Origin: Trueperaceae bacterium
GTDB taxonomy: Bacteria; Deinococcota; Deinococci; Deinococcales; Trueperaceae
Assembly: GCA_024636105.1 (NCBI GenBank)
Contig: JAGXHO010000037.1
Span: 1 to 10,116, forward strand
Direction of reading: 5' to 3'
DNA: 10,116 nt
Shown: in pieces, positions 6,633-10,116 of the stretch
Position numbering within the stretch: position 1 is the stretch's first letter
How the letters are laid out: each line of letters starts with the position of its first letter
Position numbers and translations under genes: made by a program
The notes under the pieces: model-generated
Database searches by the model: none
What the model saw: the letters and a program-made list of their open reading frames with translations, nothing else
What the model was told of the DNA's origin: nothing

Positions 6633-8543
6633 ATGAACAAACACATAGGGGCCGCGCTCACGCGCGGCCTCATGATCGCCAGCTCACTGCTCTTCCTCTA
6701 CACGGCCGGCTACGGCACGTTCTCCACGCTCACGCAACGGGGTCTGCACTGGACCTTCATGATCGTGGGCGCCTTCCTCGTCGTCGACCGCGCGCTCGCG
6801 AAGGGCCGCGGACCGCGCCTGGTCGACTGGTTGCTGGCCGGAGCCGCCGCCTCGGCGGGCATCTACGTGGTGCTGACGTGGCCCGAACGCCTGTTCCGGG
6901 TCGGTGGCGTGCCCACCGGCGACGTCGTCATGGGCGCGATCGCGATCCTCACGCTGCTCGTCGCGCTGCGGCGGACGGTCGGTTGGGGCATCACGATCAC
7001 GGCAGCTCTCTTCCTCGCCTACGCCCTCTGGGGTCCGTACTTTCCTGGGTTCCTGGGGCACTCAGGCGTCTCACCGCGTCGGTTGATCAGCTTCCTCTAC
7101 ATGACGAGCGAAGGCATCTTCGGCATCGCGCTGGGGATCAGCGCCACGTACATCGTCGTGTTCGTGATCTTCGGAGCGATGCTCAACTCGCTAGGCGGCG
7201 GTCAGTGGTTCGTCGACCTCTCGTATGCGCTCGCCGGCCGCTTCCGAGGCGGCCCGGCCAAGACGGCGATCGTCGCCAGCGGCCTGATGGGCATGATCTC
7301 GGGCGCTCCGGTCGCCAACGTGGCCACCACCGGTACCTTCACGATCCCGCTCATGAAGCGCGTCGGCTACTCGCCGGTCGCGGCTGCGGCGATCGAGGCG
7401 GTGGCGTCGACGGGCGGCATGTTCTTGCCGCCCGTGATGGGCGCTGGCGCGTTCATCATGGCCGAGTACCTCGGCGTCCCGTACCTGACGATCGCGGCCG
7501 CCGCCATCGTGCCGGCGGCGCTGTACTACTTGATGCTGCTCCTGACGGCCGACGCCCGCGCCGCTCGACGCGGCCTCAAAGGGCTCCCGCCGGCCGAACT
7601 GCCGTCCGTGGGTGAAGCGATGCGCAAGGGCGGTCACCACGCCATCCCACTGCTTCTGCTCATCGGCGGCATCGTGATCGGCTGGAGTCCGCTCAAGGCG
7701 GCATTCTGGTCCGTGATCGTCGCGGTCGCCGTGGCCGTCCTCCGCCCGGGTCAGCGGCCCACGCTCGGCAAGCTCGCGGACGCGCTCTATCAGGGATCGC
7801 GCCAGACGATCCCCATTGCCATGGCGTGTGCGGGCGCCGGTATCATCGTCGGCGTCCTGGGCGTGACGGGCCTGGGGACGAAGATCGCCTCGGGCCTCGT
7901 AGGCCTCTCGGGCGGCGAACCGTGGATCGCATTGGTCATGACGATGGTCGCCGCCATCATCCTGGGTGCCGGTATGCCCGTCACGGCGGTGTACATCATC
8001 CTCGCCGCCACGCTGGTTCAGCCGCTGACGCTCATGGGCATCGAACCGATCGCCGCCCACTTCTTCATCTTCATGTTCGCGGCGGTCGCTGGGCTCACGC
8101 CGCCCGTGGCGATCACCTCCTACACGGCGGCCGGCATCGCCGGTGCCGACCTCAATCGAACCGGTTGGACGGGGTTGCGCTTCGGGCTGGCGGGCTTCCT
8201 GATCCCCTTCACGTTCGCCTTCGACCCGGCATTGCTGCTCGTCGGTGGCCCCGGTGTCGTCGTGCAAGCCGTGTTGACGGCGGTGCTCGGCATCTTGTGC
8301 CTGGTGGCGGCCCTGGAGGGTTACCTGTTCTGGACGTGGCGGCCGCCCTCGCGCGCCGTGTTGGTGCTCGCGGCTTTGGCGACCCTCGTGCCCGGCACCG
8401 CATCCGACCTCGTCGGCCTCGGGTTGGTCGCCGTTGCCGTGGTGTTCGAGCGCGGCTTCGGTCGCGCAGCAGGGGCTCGCGAACTGCCGGGGCCAAATCC
8501 TCCATCTCGTGAGTCCGAGTCACGGGAAGCGTCGGCGCCATGA
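6633..8543 (+). CDS. TRAP transporter fused permease (small + large membrane subunits)
   Basis: The membrane part of the TRAP-TAXI importer, 636 aa, typical for the fused 4TM/12TM class that partners TAXI proteins. An N-terminal DctQ-like part (about 1-115) gives four hydrophobic segments near 13-30, 38-52, 69-85 and 96-112. The DctM-like part follows, with the first conserved block ASGLMGMISGAPVANVATTG (215-234), then EAVASTGGMFLPPVMGAGAF (255-274). The second pseudo-repeat has GAGMP (445-449) and GLTPPVAITSY (487-497). Further hydrophobic segments near the C-terminus precede a hydrophilic, Ser/Glu/Pro-rich tail of about 20 residues. The import is expected to be ion-gradient driven (Na+ in studied TRAP systems). 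The stop overlaps the next start (ATGA). Confidence 0.97.
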   Translation: MNKHIGAALTRGLMIASSLLFLYTAGYGTFSTLTQRGLHWTFMIVGAFLVVDRALAKGRGPRLVDWLLAGAAASAGIYVVLTWPERLFRVGGVPTGDVVMGAIAILTLLVALRRTVGWGITITAALFLAYALWGPYFPGFLGHSGVSPRRLISFLYMTSEGIFGIALGISATYIVVFVIFGAMLNSLGGGQWFVDLSYALAGRFRGGPAKTAIVASGLMGMISGAPVANVATTGTFTIPLMKRVGYSPVAAAAIEAVASTGGMFLPPVMGAGAFIMAEYLGVPYLTIAAAAIVPAALYYLMLLLTADARAARRGLKGLPPAELPSVGEAMRKGGHHAIPLLLLIGGIVIGWSPLKAAFWSVIVAVAVAVLRPGQRPTLGKLADALYQGSRQTIPIAMACAGAGIIVGVLGVTGLGTKIASGLVGLSGGEPWIALVMTMVAAIILGAGMPVTAVYIILAATLVQPLTLMGIEPIAAHFFIFMFAAVAGLTPPVAITSYTAAGIAGADLNRTGWTGLRFGLAGFLIPFTFAFDPALLLVGGPGVVVQAVLTAVLGILCLVAALEGYLFWTWRPPSRAVLVLAALATLVPGTASDLVGLGLVAVAVVFERGFGRAAGARELPGPNPPSRESESREASAP

Positions 8544-9619
8544 GTCGGCGCGTCTTCGCCAGTGAGGCGGTCGTCCATGTGGACCGCCTCACCGGACGCC
8601 CCGTGCGCCAGGTCACGACCGCCGAAGCCACCCACCACACGCCGTTCTTCCTGGTCCCCGCCTTCGACGACGCCATGGCGTGGCTCATCTTCGTGTCGAC
8701 CCGAACGGGACGCCCCGAGGTGTTCGCCGAGGAGCGCGCCAGTGGCCGGCTCGTCCAGCTCACCGACCACGGCGACCTCAACCCCTGGTCGACGCACCCA
8801 TCGCACGACGGGCGCTACGTGTACTTCACGGCAGGCACGACGGGTCATCGCGTCGAGCTCGCGACCCTGGTGGTCGAGACGGTCGTCGCGTTCGAGGGCG
8901 ACGGTCTTCGCGGTGAGGGCATGGTGGCCGACGGCATGGGCACCACGTCGCTGTCGCGGTGCGACACCACGTGGGTGATGAAACTGCGGCGCCGCGGCGG
9001 CGCAGCGCTCATCGCCGTCGACACGGCGACGGGCACTGCGCGCACGGTGCTCGAGCGCGACACCATCGCCCACGTCCAGGTGTGCCCCGACGACCGCGAC
9101 CTGATCTTCTACGCGGGTCCGTTCAAGGACCGAGTCTGGACGGTGCGCGTCGATGGGACCGAGCACCGCAGCCACGTGCAGCGGGTGCCCGGCCAGTGGA
9201 TCACGCACGAGACGTGGCTACCGGGCCGCTTCGAGCTCGCGTTCGTCGATTGGCCGAACGGCGTGCGGGCGGTGGACGTGCGGACCGGCGCCGTGCGCGA
9301 TCTGCTCCACCTCAACGCGTGGCACGCCTCGGCGTCGCGCGACGGGTCGCGCATGGTGGCGGACACGAACCATCCCGACCGCGGCCTCGTCACCTTTCCC
9401 ACCGATGGACGGGGCGGCCATGAGGTGTTGTGCGCTGCCGACTCCAGCAACGAGGGCGAGCACTGGCATGGGCCGTTCCCCTACGAGAACGGGCCGATCC
9501 GGGTGCGGGCGCGCCAGCACACGCATCCGCATCCCACCTTCGCGCCGGACGGTTCCTGCGTCGTGTTCACCAGCGACCGGAGCGGCTGGGCGCAGGTCTA
9601 CGAGGTACAGATGCCGTAG
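8540..9619 (+). CDS. Oligogalacturonate lyase-like beta-propeller (PL22 family)
   Basis: Likely a cytoplasmic lyase that cleaves short (di)galacturonates by beta-elimination, releasing 4-deoxy-5-keto uronate. 359 aa, no signal peptide, against about 390 in characterised Ogl enzymes. It is a seven-blade-type propeller: WD/TolB-like blade ends recur (HPSHDGRYVYFTAG, CPDDRDLIFYAG, SRDGSRMVADTN, APDGSCVVFTSDRSG). The Mn-binding set of PL22 (His, Gln-x-x-His-x-His) appears as H262 (NAWHAS) and Q326, H329, H331 in RQHTHPHPTF. H223 in WITHETW sits where the proposed catalytic base lies in that family. Last gene of the operon, coupled to the permease by ATGA; a hairpin follows the stop. Alternatives are a non-catalytic TolB-like propeller or a PL22 relative on another uronide. 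Family likely; substrate inferred. Confidence 0.83.
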   Translation: MSRRVFASEAVVHVDRLTGRPVRQVTTAEATHHTPFFLVPAFDDAMAWLIFVSTRTGRPEVFAEERASGRLVQLTDHGDLNPWSTHPSHDGRYVYFTAGTTGHRVELATLVVETVVAFEGDGLRGEGMVADGMGTTSLSRCDTTWVMKLRRRGGAALIAVDTATGTARTVLERDTIAHVQVCPDDRDLIFYAGPFKDRVWTVRVDGTEHRSHVQRVPGQWITHETWLPGRFELAFVDWPNGVRAVDVRTGAVRDLLHLNAWHASASRDGSRMVADTNHPDRGLVTFPTDGRGGHEVLCAADSSNEGEHWHGPFPYENGPIRVRARQHTHPHPTFAPDGSCVVFTSDRSGWAQVYEVQMP

Positions 9620-9652
9620 GGGGCGACCCACCCTCGAGGAGGACGTTCGGCC

Positions 9653-9684
9653 CTAGGCTCGCTTCCCTCGCGGCGCGAGCCTAG
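9653..9684. terminator. Hairpin after the operon, possible terminator
   Basis: CTAGGCTCGC (9653-9662) and GCGAGCCTAG (9675-9684) form a perfect 10-bp stem with a 12-nt loop, 33 nt after the lyase stop. No T-tract follows, so it is not a canonical intrinsic terminator. It could still stop transcription, protect the 3' end of the message, or be a protein site ahead of the next gene. Confidence 0.5.
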
Positions 9685-9740
9685 TGGGTGCGGACGCGGT
9701 CACGAGCCGTCATCGTGCGCGTGTGCCCCATCCGCCGTAC

Positions 9741-9745
9741 GGAGG
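9741..9745 (+). promoter_or_regulatory. Ribosome binding site of the right-edge membrane protein
   Basis: GGAGG ends 8 nt before the GTG at 9754. This decides that start over an in-frame GTG at 9721. Confidence 0.65.
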
Positions 9746-9753
9746 CCCACACC

Positions 9754-10116
9754 GTGTCCCCAGCCACCCCATTCGGTCCCGCTTGGATCCGTCTCGCCAT
9801 CGCGGCGGCGGTCGTCCTGGCCTTCGCCCTCGGCAGCGCGTGGCTCACGCCCCGCGGCCCGGTCACGACGACCGAGGCACTCGCCACGATGGCGGTCGCT
9901 CTCGTGGTCGGGTTCGTCGTCGGCGGCGCCACCGGCCGTCCATGGGCTCTGTTGATCGCGCCGCTGGCATTCATGGCGATCTTCGAGCTCGCCCGCATGG
10001 GCGCATGGGGTCCGACGGTCGACGCGCCCGCCTCGTTCGGGCTGCTCCACGTCTTGTCGTTCTTGCTGGGCCGCGCGCCGCACCTCCTTCTCGGGGTCGC
10101 GCCGATGGTGCTCGGC
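9754..10116 (+). CDS. Multi-pass membrane protein, N-terminal part (cut by window end)
   Basis: The frame is open from a GTG at 9754 to the last base (121 residues, no stop). The start is supported by GGAGG 8 nt upstream. Hydrophobic segments lie at about 11-31 (IRLAIAAAVVLAFALGSAWL), 42-59, 64-80 and 98-120, with few charges between, so this is a polytopic inner-membrane region. From memory it resembles the membrane-embedded N-terminus found on some alpha/beta hydrolases of GC-rich bacteria (TTTEALATMAVALVVGF, then a GPTVD turn), but the hydrolase part would lie outside the window, so this is a weak suggestion. It is separated from the operon by 134 nt with a hairpin, and is probably transcribed on its own. 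An opposing minus-strand frame over the same bases is a GC shadow. Confidence 0.7.
   Translation, partial: MSPATPFGPAWIRLAIAAAVVLAFALGSAWLTPRGPVTTTEALATMAVALVVGFVVGGATGRPWALLIAPLAFMAIFELARMGAWGPTVDAPASFGLLHVLSFLLGRAPHLLLGVAPMVLG

Noticed and set aside
7191..8267. 358-residue minus-strand open frame opposite the TRAP permease
   Set aside because: Highly charged low-complexity product opposite a hydrophobic membrane gene, the usual mirror effect.
9701..9717. Small inverted repeat CACGA/TCGTG before the right-edge gene
   Set aside because: Five-bp arms only; not distinguishable from chance.

Overview
This is a GC-rich bacterial window with dense gene packing. It holds nine protein genes and no RNA genes, insertion sequences, prophage or CRISPR array. 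Nearly every coding base carries G or C at the third position, so long shadow reading frames appear on the wrong strand. The organism cannot be identified from this sequence alone. Extreme GC, a TATGCT hexamer only 6 nt ahead of an ATG (the leaderless arrangement known from Deinococcus/Thermus relatives) and the gene mix fit a Deinococcota (Trueperales-like) bacterium, but this is a guess; an actinobacterial or proteobacterial environmental genome is not excluded.

Left block (1-3543). The 3' part of a large two-domain class I mannose-6-phosphate isomerase reads rightward from beyond the window edge and ends at 1683. It meets a convergent leftward pair only 15 nt away: a secreted DUF4177-like protein (2662-3543), followed 3 nt later by an aldo/keto reductase (1699-2658). 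The pair looks like one transcript.

Central block (3690-9619), the main interest. A divergently placed MurR/RpiR-family regulator is followed, after a 141-nt AT-richer gap, by a four-gene operon: a dihydrodipicolinate synthase/KDG-aldolase-family enzyme, a TAXI-type solute-binding protein, a fused TRAP permease (DctQM type) and a cytoplasmic oligogalacturonate lyase-like beta-propeller (PL22). Two of the three junctions are ATGA start/stop overlaps and the third gap is 7 nt. The gap upstream carries a near-consensus sigma70 promoter (TTGACA-N18-TATGCT) whose -35 box lies inside a 13-bp palindrome. A second palindrome touches the regulator's stop codon. The simplest reading is a regulated uptake-and-breakdown module for a uronate-containing sugar acid or short oligouronide: the TAXI protein binds it in the periplasm, the TRAP permease imports it with an ion gradient, the PL22-like enzyme cleaves a disaccharide in the cytoplasm, and the DapA-family enzyme acts on the resulting keto-deoxy acid. 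The substrate is inferred from context only. TAXI systems are the least characterised TRAP transporters, so the linkage is informative.

Right edge (9620-10116). A 134-nt gap with a perfect 10-bp-stem hairpin leads to the 5' part of a multi-pass membrane protein with a good ribosome binding site, cut by the window end. No stretch longer than 300 bases lacks a gene.
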